Origin: JACVRN01 sp036389255
GTDB taxonomy: Bacteria > Acidobacteriota > Blastocatellia > Pyrinomonadales > Pyrinomonadaceae
Assembly (NCBI GenBank): GCA_036389255.1
Contig: DASVQI010000024.1
Location: 558,001 to 622,000, forward strand
Direction of reading: 5' to 3'
Length of the DNA: 64,000 nucleotides
This document shows positions 17,206 through 25,742 of this stretch, piece after piece. Each line of letters starts with the position of its first letter. Positions within the stretch are counted from its first letter, which is position 1. Both the position numbers and the translations under genes were made by a program. Under the pieces are notes generated by a model. The model was not told the origin of the DNA. It saw nothing but the letters and a program-made list of their open reading frames with translations, and did not search any database.

Positions 17206-17715
17206 CTTCCCAGTTCTCCCACCGTGATAGCTTTCTATCTCGATATGAAGGGTGAGTTTGTTATTAGCAAAGCTCACCCTTCATGACCCACCCTTTGCTC
17301 GTTCTGCGCCGCGACGGGCCCGCCTACAGGCAAGCGCCAACGCGCCGCTTAAGTCCATGAACCGGCACAGCCGCTCATAGAACCCTTTTGCATCACCCTG
17401 TGAACCCGCACGCCAAAACTCTGCGACGATTGTTCGGAGTGACTGATGAGCAGAAACCAGAGGCGTCTGCCATCTTCACATTTCAACCGGGGAAAATATT
17501 TTTTCAACCGCAGGCAACAAGCGTTTCTTAAAAGAGGAGGAAGCTTGCGTCTACTTTGGGGGAATCTGATTTCAGGCAGGATAACAAAGAAACCGAATCG
17601 GGTCTGTACGTTTTCAGACAAAATCCTCCCGGCCCGTGTGATACATTTTAGTCCGTCAATTTGACTGGGCGGGGCCGACTGAGTTGATTTTTGGGCGGCT
17701 CCGTCTCACAATCCC
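17206..17715. other. Intergenic region with a long stem-loop
   Basis: Bases 17247-17282 form a 10-bp stem (GAAGGGTGAG with CTCACCCTTC), a one-base bulge and four more pairs (TTTG with CAAA) around a seven-base loop. It lies about 40 bases upstream of the ATG of the small zinc protein, so it could be a leader structure. The rest of the gap, up to the Crp/Fnr gene, holds TTTCAACCG twice (near 17478 and 17502) and no clear gene. Confidence 0.5.
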
Positions 17716-18495
17716 TTGGCTGTTTTGTGTAGCTCTCTTATATCTGAGACAGGCGGTTTCCTTCTGGCGTTGGAACCTCATATCAATCAAAAGAGCAACC
17801 TGATTCTCAATGCTCTGCCCTCGCAGGAGCGCGAACGCATCTCTACTCATCTTGAATACGTAGAACTGCCGCTCGGCAAGACTCTGTATAACCCGGAAGA
17901 GCCAATCAGGCACGCATACTTTCCTCTGACCGGCGCTGTCTCAATCGTCACGGTTTTGAGAGACGGCAGCTCCGTAGAAGCAGGTGTGATTGGCAACGAA
18001 GGGGTCGTAGGCATTCCTCTGGTTCTGGGGACGGAGATGGAGTTGAATCGTCGCGCGGTGGTGCAGATTGCCGGAAGCGGCCTCAAGCTGAAGGCCACGA
18101 CGCTCAACGAGGAGTTTAGGAGAGGCGAGCAACTGCACGACCTGCTCCTGAGCTACCTTCATGCCTTCATCACGCAGCTTTCTCAGACGGCTGCCTGCAA
18201 TCGCATGCACCGGCTGGATGAGCGCTTGGCCCGTTGGCTGCTTGCCTGTCAGGACAGGTTGAACTCGTCCGAGCTGCAATTAACTCAGGAGTTCATAGCC
18301 GAGATGCTGGGCGTCAGACGCGCGGGCGTGAGCGTCGCGGCGGCTCAGCTACAGCAGCGCGGGCTCATCAAGCACAAACGCGGCTACATACAGATTATTG
18401 ACCGCGCGGGGCTGGAAGCAACCTCGTGTGAGTGTTACGAGGTGGTCAGGCAAGAGTATCAACGCCTTGTTGAAAACAGAGCGGTGACGGGCTAG
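17716..18495 (+). CDS. Crp/Fnr-family transcription regulator
   Basis: A 259-residue protein with a cyclic-nucleotide-binding-like beta barrel (about residues 25-140; LGKTLYNPEEPIRHAYFPLTG, GNEGVVGIPLVLG) and a C-terminal helix-turn-helix (about 185-235; QEFIAEMLGVRRAGVSVAAAQLQQRGLI). The conserved residues that bind cAMP in Crp are not evident, and there are no N-terminal Fnr cysteines, so the ligand is unknown. The start is TTG with no good ribosome site; the true start may be further in. It converges on the asparaginase gene. Confidence 0.85.
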   Translation: MAVLCSSLISETGGFLLALEPHINQKSNLILNALPSQERERISTHLEYVELPLGKTLYNPEEPIRHAYFPLTGAVSIVTVLRDGSSVEAGVIGNEGVVGIPLVLGTEMELNRRAVVQIAGSGLKLKATTLNEEFRRGEQLHDLLLSYLHAFITQLSQTAACNRMHRLDERLARWLLACQDRLNSSELQLTQEFIAEMLGVRRAGVSVAAAQLQQRGLIKHKRGYIQIIDRAGLEATSCECYEVVRQEYQRLVENRAVTG

Positions 18496-18575
18496 AGAAA
18501 CGCTTTATCAGGAGGCGTCAGGCGTTCTGTCGCTTTCTTCTCCATAAGCTTCGCTTGAATCTCAAAAACTTCCAC

Positions 18576-19664
18576 CTAATTCTTCAAGTCCAGAACCGCG
18601 ACGGACTCTCCGACTTCATCCCCGCGATGGTTGCGTATGACGTGGCGCGCAAACTTTTCAAGCCCGCTCACATCCGCGTCCTTGAGCACGCCTAGCTGCC
18701 TTAAGACTTCTACGGCAAGCGTAGAACGGGCGCGGTCGCCCTTGTCGCCGTCCTCGATTTTGAAGGCCAGACCCAAACCATCGGGGTAAAGCTCGCAGGG
18801 CAGCACGCCAGCCGTATAAACCCCCTCGGCCCCAACCTTGGAGACGAGCCTGCCGCCGCAAGCCTTCATCAAAGACGTGTCCAGCTCATTGCGCCCTTCC
18901 ACCATTTCAGGATACACGGTCATAGCCCTCACAACCCGGCCACAAGCCTCTCTCGTTGCAGCATCGAGCCACTCAGGAGGCCGAATCAAGCGCGCGTACA
19001 TCAGCGCCATTGAGCGCAGGGGCGTGGCGAAATTAGGTGCGCTGCAACCATCTATGGCTATACCCATCTCTTCTACGGGCACGTCCGAGAATTGAGCGAC
19101 CGTGCGCGCAATCATCTGCTGCACGGGATGCTCAAATCGCTCGTAATCTTCCACAGGCGCTTTGAGATAAAGCGCGAGCGCAAGCATCATGGCGTGCTTG
19201 CCGGAGCAGTTGTTGTGTATGGGTGACGGCTTCGCGCCGCGCCGCTTCAGCTCTTCGGCAGCCTCCTCCCCGTACGGCTCGTGAGTGCCGCAATTAAGCG
19301 CGCTCTCGTCCAGCCCAATCTTGCCCAGCATGGAAGCGACGGCTTCCCTGTGCTCCGCTTCCCCGTTATGCGAGCCGCAGGCGACGGCTATCTCCCTGTC
19401 TGTGAAATGGAAGTGCTCGACAGCGCCGGTAGCTATGAGCGGAATCACCTGATGCGGCTTGGCCGAAGAGCGCGGAAACGTCACCGTCTCGGGCGCTCCC
19501 TTTGAAAGAAGCACACGGCCTCGGCCGTCCACCACGGACAGGTGGCCGCGGTGGCGCGACTCGGTGATTGCGCCGCGCCTGACCTCCACAAAGAGCGCGG
19601 GGGCGTCTTGAGCCGCCTGTGTTCCGGGACTTTCTTCAATAATCAGCGATGCTTCTCTATTCAC
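18576..19664 (-). CDS. ReAV-type (class 3) L-asparaginase family protein
   Basis: A 362-residue protein of the Rhizobium etli-type asparaginase family, unrelated to E. coli AnsA/B. Signature motifs are RSSAKPHQ (S-x2-K), CGSHNGE and NNCSGKH. The family hydrolyses L-asparagine to aspartate and ammonia. The start ATG overlaps the stop of cphA by four bases, so the two are coupled. Placement at the end of a cyanophycin operon suggests a role in using the aspartate or beta-aspartyl-arginine released from cyanophycin. The usual isoaspartyl dipeptidase is not in the window, so this protein might fill that step; that is speculation. Confidence 0.85.
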   Translation of the reverse strand: MNREASLIIEESPGTQAAQDAPALFVEVRRGAITESRHRGHLSVVDGRGRVLLSKGAPETVTFPRSSAKPHQVIPLIATGAVEHFHFTDREIAVACGSHNGEAEHREAVASMLGKIGLDESALNCGTHEPYGEEAAEELKRRGAKPSPIHNNCSGKHAMMLALALYLKAPVEDYERFEHPVQQMIARTVAQFSDVPVEEMGIAIDGCSAPNFATPLRSMALMYARLIRPPEWLDAATREACGRVVRAMTVYPEMVEGRNELDTSLMKACGGRLVSKVGAEGVYTAGVLPCELYPDGLGLAFKIEDGDKGDRARSTLAVEVLRQLGVLKDADVSGLEKFARHVIRNHRGDEVGESVAVLDLKN

Positions 19665-22321
19665 GCCTGAGCCATGTTGAACCGTGCGACGTTAAGCTCT
19701 ATGCCTGAGGCCGGGACAGCGCCGCGCGCCTCGAGCGCCTCTCGGATTGGCTCTATCTCGTCGTAGAAGATAACGACAATATCGTCTTTGCCCATCCTCT
19801 GAATCTCACGCTCTGCCGCCTCCAGCTCGTCAAGCACCACTTGGCAGTCGCGCTCAGGGACTTCATCCTTGATGGCGCGCATCAGCAGTTGGGCCACCTC
19901 TCCGGGTGCGCGGCCCCTGAGGTTCTTGTCTTCCTTGATGATTATGCGGTGGAAACCACGCGCGGCTATACGTCCGGCCTCTTCTATTAACTCGTCGCAA
20001 CGGTCGCCGGGCGCGCCCACTATGCCTGTCACTTTGTAGCCATCCCACTGCATGGCCATGCGGCAGACTGACTGAAGCGCGACGGGGTTGTGCCCGTAGT
20101 CCAGAAGCACGTAGCCCCCGCCCAGCCTAAACAGGTTAGTCCTTCCGGCATTGTGCTCTTCGTTGCGAAAACTAATCAGGGCGCGGGACACCTGCTCTAT
20201 AGTCAGGCCGTGCGCGCGCGCGGCTGCAACCGCAGCCAGAGCATTCGCCACATTAAACTCAGCGATGCCGCCCATGGTCGCGGGAATATCTGCGACCCGC
20301 ACTAACTCTCTTTCAACGTCGCCGCGCGCCTCGATTATCCATCCTTCACGGACGAAGTAAGCTGTGCCGCCGAGTGACGCGTGGCGCTTGATGAGCAGGT
20401 GATTGTCACGAAGCGAGAAGTAGACGACCTGCTTCGGTATGCGATTGACTCTGTCAACCTCCATCAGCCGGGCCAAATGTTCGTCGTCCGCGTTCAGAAT
20501 TAACGTCCCGCCTTCGCGCACGCGCTCGGCCACCAGAGACTTTATGTAGACCAAATCTTCTACCGTCTCTATTCCGTCCTGACCGAGGTGGTCGGGCTGT
20601 ATGTTTGTCATGACGGCTATGTCCGACCAGTCGTAGCCAAGACCGCGCCGCGTTATCCCGCCCCGCGCCGTCTCAAGCACAGCCACTTCGACCAAGGGGT
20701 CGGACAGAATCGTTCGCGCAGAATGCGGCCCCGTCGTGTCGCCTTCGACTATGCGCTCGCCGTCTATGTAGATGCCATCGGTCGTCGTCATTCCTACGAC
20801 CGCGCCCGCTTCCCGTAGAGCATGCCCAATCATGCGCGTCACGGTAGTCTTGCCGTTCGTGCCGGTGATAGCGATTAAGGGGATGCGAGACGACGCGGCT
20901 TCAGGATAGAGATGGTCAACGATTGCGCCGCCTACGTCGCGCGGCTCGCCCTCGCTCGGGTAAAGGTGCATGCGAAGGCCGGGGCTGGCGTTTATCTCTA
21001 TGACGCCGCCCGAATCTTCTCTTAAAGGCTCGGCTATGTCTTTGAGCACGAGGTCTATGCCGCAGACATCCATGCCGATGATGCGCGCCGCGCGCTCGCA
21101 CATACGCCTGACGCTCTCGTGAACCATGTCGGTCACGTCGCGGGCAGTCCCGCCCGTGGAGAGATTTATGCCTTCGCGCAGGACGACCATCTCGCCCGCG
21201 TGCGGGATGTGCGAGAGGCTCAGGCCGGTCTTTTCCAGATACGCCAGCAATATCGAGTCAACCTCGATTCGAGTGAGCGGCTTTTCGTGTCCCTCGCCGC
21301 GCAAGGGGTCTTGGTTGGCAAGCTCTATCAACTCGGCTACGGTGTGCTCGCCGTCCCCGAAGACGTGCGCCGGATGGCGCTCGCTGGCCGCCACCATTCG
21401 ATTGCCTATGACCAGCACGCGATAGTTGCGCCCCACGTAAAGCTCTTCAACCATCACGTGCGTAGAGAACTCCTGCGCTATGTGAAAAGCGTGCGCGACC
21501 TCTTCCGGCGTGCTCAGGTTTAGCGAGACGCCCTTTCCCTGACGCCCGTCCAGTGGCTTGACGACCACAGGAGCGCCTATGCGACTTAAAGCATCAACGG
21601 CATCCGTCCAAGTCTCGACAGTGATGGAGCGCGGCACCGGGATAGAAGCCTGTTCGAGCAGTATCTTCGTCAACTCCTTGTCGCCCGCGACCTCCATGGC
21701 GACGGCTCGCGTGGCGTCCGAGACTGCCGCCTGAATGTGCTTTCGATTCTTGCCGTATCCGAGCTGCACCAGACTTCCGTCGCCTATACGAAACCACGGG
21801 ATGCCGCGCCTCTCGGCAGCGTCAACGATGGCGCGCGTGCTCGGCCCCAGCTCCGTGCGGCCCGCTATAGTGCGCGCCTCCTGTAACTTCTCTTCGAGCG
21901 GGAACGGGTCGCCTATGACGAGCGCTTCGACAAGCTCTACAGCGACGTTCAAGAGATGCCGCATCGCCTGCTCGGCCTTGTACTCGACGATGACCAAGTA
22001 GCGGCCCCTCTCGCCTGCGTAGCGAGCGCGACCGAAGGAGACGGGAATCCCCGCCAGCTCGCTCAGCTCAAGCGCAACGTGCTCTACCGTGTGAGCGAAA
22101 TAAGTCCCTTCGTGCAGTCGCTCTACGAAGCCGCCTTTACGCTCACGCGAGCAACGATGCTCGCAGAGTCCGGGAAGCATCTTCAATAGCCGGTCAATGA
22201 AGCCCGGCAGCTCGAAACTCTCTTTTTCCGTCAGCTCTTCAAGATAGAGCGTCATGACGAGCACGGGTCGGTGCGTGTAGATGTTCGGCCCCGGCAGCGT
22301 TCTAATCTTGTCGCTTCGCAT
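19661..22321 (-). CDS. cphA: Cyanophycin synthetase
   Basis: An 886-residue cytoplasmic enzyme that builds the Asp-Arg storage polymer with ATP. Domain order is normal: N-terminal domain (1-160), ATP-grasp domain (about 220-470; VVKPLDGRQGKGV, GGVIEINASPGL) and Mur-ligase domain (from about 485; ITGTNGKTTVTR). The length matches CphA1 rather than the shorter CphA2. The N-terminal domain keeps an H-x2-E-H motif (H77, E80, H81), which in some CphA enzymes forms a hydrolytic site that makes primers. It starts six bases after cphB and overlaps the asparaginase gene by four bases. Confidence 0.95.
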   Translation of the reverse strand: MRSDKIRTLPGPNIYTHRPVLVMTLYLEELTEKESFELPGFIDRLLKMLPGLCEHRCSRERKGGFVERLHEGTYFAHTVEHVALELSELAGIPVSFGRARYAGERGRYLVIVEYKAEQAMRHLLNVAVELVEALVIGDPFPLEEKLQEARTIAGRTELGPSTRAIVDAAERRGIPWFRIGDGSLVQLGYGKNRKHIQAAVSDATRAVAMEVAGDKELTKILLEQASIPVPRSITVETWTDAVDALSRIGAPVVVKPLDGRQGKGVSLNLSTPEEVAHAFHIAQEFSTHVMVEELYVGRNYRVLVIGNRMVAASERHPAHVFGDGEHTVAELIELANQDPLRGEGHEKPLTRIEVDSILLAYLEKTGLSLSHIPHAGEMVVLREGINLSTGGTARDVTDMVHESVRRMCERAARIIGMDVCGIDLVLKDIAEPLREDSGGVIEINASPGLRMHLYPSEGEPRDVGGAIVDHLYPEAASSRIPLIAITGTNGKTTVTRMIGHALREAGAVVGMTTTDGIYIDGERIVEGDTTGPHSARTILSDPLVEVAVLETARGGITRRGLGYDWSDIAVMTNIQPDHLGQDGIETVEDLVYIKSLVAERVREGGTLILNADDEHLARLMEVDRVNRIPKQVVYFSLRDNHLLIKRHASLGGTAYFVREGWIIEARGDVERELVRVADIPATMGGIAEFNVANALAAVAAARAHGLTIEQVSRALISFRNEEHNAGRTNLFRLGGGYVLLDYGHNPVALQSVCRMAMQWDGYKVTGIVGAPGDRCDELIEEAGRIAARGFHRIIIKEDKNLRGRAPGEVAQLLMRAIKDEVPERDCQVVLDELEAAEREIQRMGKDDIVVIFYDEIEPIREALEARGAVPASGIELNVARFNMAQA

Positions 22322-22327
22322 ACAACC

Positions 22328-23194
22328 TTATCCCTTTGTTCGCCCCTTCTGTTTGGTTGATTTGGACTGACCGTTCCGCTTCGCGCGCTTCTCCATAATC
22401 GGCGCTCGCTTCTCAAGGTCGAAGCGGTGGCCTTCCGGCAGCACGTGCAGCTTCACGTCATATAGAGCGAGGCTTTCGTCCTCGCCTATGTCTGGCAGGT
22501 TGGTGAATGTGATTGCGCCTGCATCAACAACCGTCACGGCCCCTTCGCCCAAGACTCTGAACTCGCGGCCTTCTACAATCATCGCGGTGTTTTCGTCTAT
22601 GCCGAATCCTATGTCCTGCGGATAGTGGGCCACGGCCGTCAGCAGGCGTCCTATGCGGCCACGCTGAGAGAAATGTGTATCAATCATAGCGCCCACGAGA
22701 AAGTCCATGCCGGGGCCAATCTCTATGTCACCGAAACGCGGGTTGTTGTCGGAAGCGCCGCTAATAAACATGGAGTTTGACATCATGGCCGCGCCTGCGC
22801 TCGTGCCCGCAATCACAGTACCTTTACGGAACTTCTCGTGCAGCAGGTCGTGCATCTTCGTGCCGCCCAGAAGCGCAGTTATCTTCAACTGGTCGCCCCC
22901 TGTAAAAAAGATGCCGGTGGCTTTCTCCAGAGCGGCGAGCGCCTTCTCGTCCTCCGTATCCAGCCTCTGAGAGACGTCGTAAGCCTCTACGTTATCAACG
23001 CCTAGCGACTTGAAAGCGGCCCTGTATTCGCTCATGGCCTCGCGGAAAAGGTCTGTTGCCACAGTCATCACGACAATGCGCGCACGCGCGCCGCCCGCAA
23101 GCGTGACGAATTCCTTGAGGATGACGCGGTCGCCCTCGCGGTCTTCCTTGCCTCCTATGACAACCAGCTTTCCCTTAGCTTCTGTGACAGCCAT
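22328..23194 (-). CDS. cphB: Cyanophycinase
   Basis: A 288-residue serine hydrolase of family S51 that cuts cyanophycin to beta-Asp-Arg dipeptides. The nucleophile elbow is AGTSAGAAMMS, preceded by GIFFTGGDQLKIT, and GFGIDENTAMIV follows. No signal peptide, so it acts in the cytoplasm on stored polymer. The C-terminal tail is strongly basic (KRAKRNGQSKSTKQKGRTK), which might hold it to the acidic polymer backbone. It lies six bases upstream of cphA. Confidence 0.93.
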   Translation of the reverse strand: MAVTEAKGKLVVIGGKEDREGDRVILKEFVTLAGGARARIVVMTVATDLFREAMSEYRAAFKSLGVDNVEAYDVSQRLDTEDEKALAALEKATGIFFTGGDQLKITALLGGTKMHDLLHEKFRKGTVIAGTSAGAAMMSNSMFISGASDNNPRFGDIEIGPGMDFLVGAMIDTHFSQRGRIGRLLTAVAHYPQDIGFGIDENTAMIVEGREFRVLGEGAVTVVDAGAITFTNLPDIGEDESLALYDVKLHVLPEGHRFDLEKRAPIMEKRAKRNGQSKSTKQKGRTKG

Positions 23195-23291
23195 AACACT
23201 CCGAAAGAATCAGCTTTATGAATCGGGTTTCTGTCATTCGAGCGGCAGCCCGCCTGCCACTTTCTGACTGTTTTTGAGCCAAACAAAAATC

Positions 23292-23305
23292 GAGGCCAGA
23301 GCCTC
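23292..23305 (-). terminator. Weak intrinsic terminator
   Basis: A 5-bp stem GAGGC/GCCTC with a 4-base loop, followed on the minus strand by GATTTTTG. It lies between the two cyanophycinase genes and could reduce read-through from the upstream one. Confidence 0.4.
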
Positions 23306-23459
23306 TGTTCAATCAGGGGATTACGGAATTAAGACAAGGGGGAATAGAACCGAATTTATACGACGCGGAAAGGGCTTAGTCTGTACGCAACTGTACCCAA
23401 AGCTGTGCTTGTAGAATTGTGACGAATTTGTGAGGCGGGCGGGTGCGTAAGTCTCGTGG

Positions 23460-24311
23460 TCAGGGAGCTTTTGCTTCGAGAAGGCTCTCGGTTTCGGCCG
23501 CTTCCTGCTCTATGAGCGGCTCACGATTTCTGAGGTCAAAACGGTAGCCGCGAGCCAGTATGTGAATCTTGACGCCGCAGAGCGTCAGTATGTCGTGCTC
23601 GTGCAGGCTCGGAAGATTTGTAAACGAAAGCTCTCCGGCATCAATCACCGTGACGGTGTTCTCGCCTATGACCTCAAGGATTCCGTCCTGTACGACGGCA
23701 GCAGTATTTTCGTCTACGCCCAGCCCTATGTCGTGCGGGTGCTGGGCTATGGCTGAAAGCAGACGGCGCAGGCGGCCACGCTGCTCGAAGTGCTGGTCAA
23801 TCAGCACGCCGGAGATGAACTCCATACCGGATGAAAGCTCAACTATCCCTACGCGGAAGAAGTTCTGCGTGAGGCCGCCAATAATCATGACGCTGGACAT
23901 CATGGCCGCGCCGGCGCTCGTGCCTGCCAGCACGAGGCCCTCTTCGTGTCTTCTATGAAGAACCGAGTCCAGCTTCGTCCCGCCCAGCAGGTTTGTGATG
24001 CGTACCTGATTGCCGCCGGTGAAAAAGACGCCGGTCGCTTTTTCAATAGCCTCTACGGCGTAAGGGTTGTTGGCGTGGCCGCGATTAGAGATGCCAAGCT
24101 TTCTGACGCTCTCTACACCCAGCCGCGTAAAGGCGTCCACGTAAACCGAGGCCACTTCGGCGGGATATTCTGAAGCGACGGCTATGACGAAGATGCGCGC
24201 ACGCGGGCCTCCGGCCAGCTCTATGAAGCGCTTGAGAATCTCCATCTCGCCGGTTTTGTCTTCCGCGCCGCCTATGATTACAAGCGGCCCTGCGTTCTGC
24301 TTCAATACCAT
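23460..24311 (-). CDS. Second cyanophycinase paralogue
   Basis: A 283-residue S51 protein, clearly related to the neighbour at 22328-23194. It keeps AGTSAGAAMMSS, GVFFTGGNQVRIT and GLGVDENTAAVV, so the catalytic serine is intact. It lacks the basic tail of the neighbour and ends in an acidic tail. The 265-base gap and the weak terminator between them allow separate control. Having two copies suggests different substrates, for example full polymer against short chains; this is inference. Confidence 0.9.
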   Translation of the reverse strand: MVLKQNAGPLVIIGGAEDKTGEMEILKRFIELAGGPRARIFVIAVASEYPAEVASVYVDAFTRLGVESVRKLGISNRGHANNPYAVEAIEKATGVFFTGGNQVRITNLLGGTKLDSVLHRRHEEGLVLAGTSAGAAMMSSVMIIGGLTQNFFRVGIVELSSGMEFISGVLIDQHFEQRGRLRRLLSAIAQHPHDIGLGVDENTAAVVQDGILEVIGENTVTVIDAGELSFTNLPSLHEHDILTLCGVKIHILARGYRFDLRNREPLIEQEAAETESLLEAKAP

Positions 24312-24421
24312 GTCTTACCTGAAGAGTTCGGGGGCTTAAGCTTAATAGACTATTGCCCTCATCTTCAACTCGCGGGCGTCAGCCCTCTTCCCTTTTGCTC
24401 TAATCTGCCGGAAAAGTAGAC

Positions 24422-24452
24422 AGCCGGGACGGCCATGAAAACCGTCCCGGCT
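24422..24452. terminator. Intrinsic terminator after the BON gene
   Basis: An 11-bp stem (AGCCGGGACGG 24422-24432 with CCGTCCCGGCT 24442-24452) and a 9-base loop. On the minus strand it is followed by GTCTACTTTTCC. It lies 40 bases after the BON-protein stop. Confidence 0.65.
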
Positions 24453-24492
24453 ATCCGGTTATCTCTTCAACTCTCTAAAAGCCGGGCGGCTC

Positions 24493-25065
24493 TTAGTAGA
24501 GTTCCTCTCTTTCCATCTCGCGGTCTGTGCGCAGGTTGTTCTTCACGGAGAACGCTCCGGGCACGCCGTTGGCCACTATGTTCGCCAGATTCCTGTCGCC
24601 TTCGTTGGCCACTATGCCTTCGAGCGTGACGTGTCCGCGATTCACTATGATACGAAGCGAAGGATTCGTGCCCATCAGATAACGGTAGAGCCCGCCCGTA
24701 CGCGCCAGAGCGCGATAGGTGCTGATGCGAACCGAATCGTCAAAGCTTGAGAGCGGCAGAACCTCAATCTGGTTCACGACTCGCTGTATGCCCTGAATTT
24801 TCGCCACGCGTCGCTCGGCATCCTTACGCGTGGAGGGGCGCACTACCTGCCCGTACAAGGTGACGGTATCGCCTTCAAGCTTGTAGGCCAAGTTGTCAAA
24901 GACGCCGAAGTAAGGGAGCGTCACAAGCTCCTTGCGCACCTTCTTGGAAATCTGTTGGTAGCTCTGTTCGTTCTTGTCTACGGTCTTCGGCGCAGCCACC
25001 GCCACCGAAGTCACAATCAAAACTGTCGCTACTAGAGCGAGCATCTTCTTCATCATCGTTCTCAT
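24493..25065 (-). CDS. Secreted protein with two BON domains
   Basis: A 190-residue exported protein with a signal peptide (1-24, ending VAVAA). Two BON domains follow (about 36-100 with VTLYGQVVRPSTRKDAERRV, and 110-178 with GHVTLEGIVANEGDRNLA). BON domains bind phospholipid membranes and help keep the envelope intact under stress. It lies 39 bases downstream of the marR gene on the same strand, so it is probably in the same transcript and may be its regulatory target. Confidence 0.85.
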   Translation of the reverse strand: MRTMMKKMLALVATVLIVTSVAVAAPKTVDKNEQSYQQISKKVRKELVTLPYFGVFDNLAYKLEGDTVTLYGQVVRPSTRKDAERRVAKIQGIQRVVNQIEVLPLSSFDDSVRISTYRALARTGGLYRYLMGTNPSLRIIVNRGHVTLEGIVANEGDRNLANIVANGVPGAFSVKNNLRTDREMEREELY

Positions 25066-25103
25066 ATCCTTTTTCCCCTTGAACGTATCTACTCTTCTTC
25101 TTT

Positions 25104-25568
25104 TTACTGCTCCTGCGCCTTAGCCTCGAAGTTCGTCAGGGCAGTTATAACCTTCTGTAATGACGAGACGACCTCAGCCTGCTCGGCCTCGCTCAGTGAT
25201 GAGAGAGCCGCGCCGAAGATGGCGTTGCGTCGCTCGCGGAACTTGTCTATGAGGCTCTGGCCGTTGCCGGAGAGCGCCACCAGCACCGCGCGCCTGTCAT
25301 CCTCCGAAGACTTGCGCTCAATCAAGCCTTTCCGTAAAAGCCTGTCCGTCAACTGAGTCGTGGCGGGCGCGGAAATCTTCAAACACTGCGCCAGCTTGCC
25401 CGTCGGGACAGTCCCCTCACGGTGGAGTATCCTCAAGACCTGAACCTGCGGAAGCGTTAAATCAAGCTCCGCCAAGTGTTTCTGCAACTGGTCAACCATC
25501 AGCCGCGACATCGCTTCGCCAAAACCGTCCAAAACGTCCGCTAACTTGTCCGGCGCAGCCTCGGCCAT
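25104..25568 (-). CDS. MarR-family transcription regulator
   Basis: A 154-residue winged-helix protein with MarR landmarks: QVQVLRILHREGTVPTGKLAQ, the recognition helix SAPATTQLTDRLLRKGLIER, and the wing SEDDRRAVLVALS. GGAGG lies before the ATG. Such repressors usually control their own operon and respond to small phenolic or lipophilic ligands. Repeats of CTTAAG lie directly upstream. The BON gene follows on the same strand. Confidence 0.9.
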   Translation of the reverse strand: MAEAAPDKLADVLDGFGEAMSRLMVDQLQKHLAELDLTLPQVQVLRILHREGTVPTGKLAQCLKISAPATTQLTDRLLRKGLIERKSSEDDRRAVLVALSGNGQSLIDKFRERRNAIFGAALSSLSEAEQAEVVSSLQKVITALTNFEAKAQEQ

Positions 25569-25599
25569 TCAGGAGCCTCCATTACTTAATCCACTTGAA

Positions 25600-25642
25600 T
25601 ATTTAAGATGCCTTAAGTATAATAACAGTTGTCTTAAGTAGG
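25600..25642 (-). promoter_or_regulatory. Candidate MarR operator with repeated CTTAAG half-sites
   Basis: Three related half-sites occur within 43 bases: TTTAAG at 25602-25607, CCTTAAGT at 25611-25618 and TCTTAAGT at 25632-25639. The first two form an inverted repeat TTAAG-N4-CTTAA. Position, 30-75 bases before the MarR start and in the divergent gap with the sigma factor gene, fits autoregulation and possibly control of the sigma gene as well. No binding data. Confidence 0.45.
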
Positions 25643-25742
25643 CAATCAGAGGGGTCTGTAGAGTGGATTCAGCCCCCTGTTGAAACTTGTAACCTGAAGC
25701 AAACAGGAATCGTCCTTATTACAGGTAATTATTGATACTTTG

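Noticed and set aside
17446..17664. Small gene before the Crp/Fnr regulator
   Set aside because: A good AAAGAGGAGG precedes a TTG, but the resulting peptide has no recognisable features and no support.
23245..23260. Sigma-54-like promoter before cphB
   Set aside because: Spacing is right but two consensus bases differ and the GC-rich context makes chance likely.
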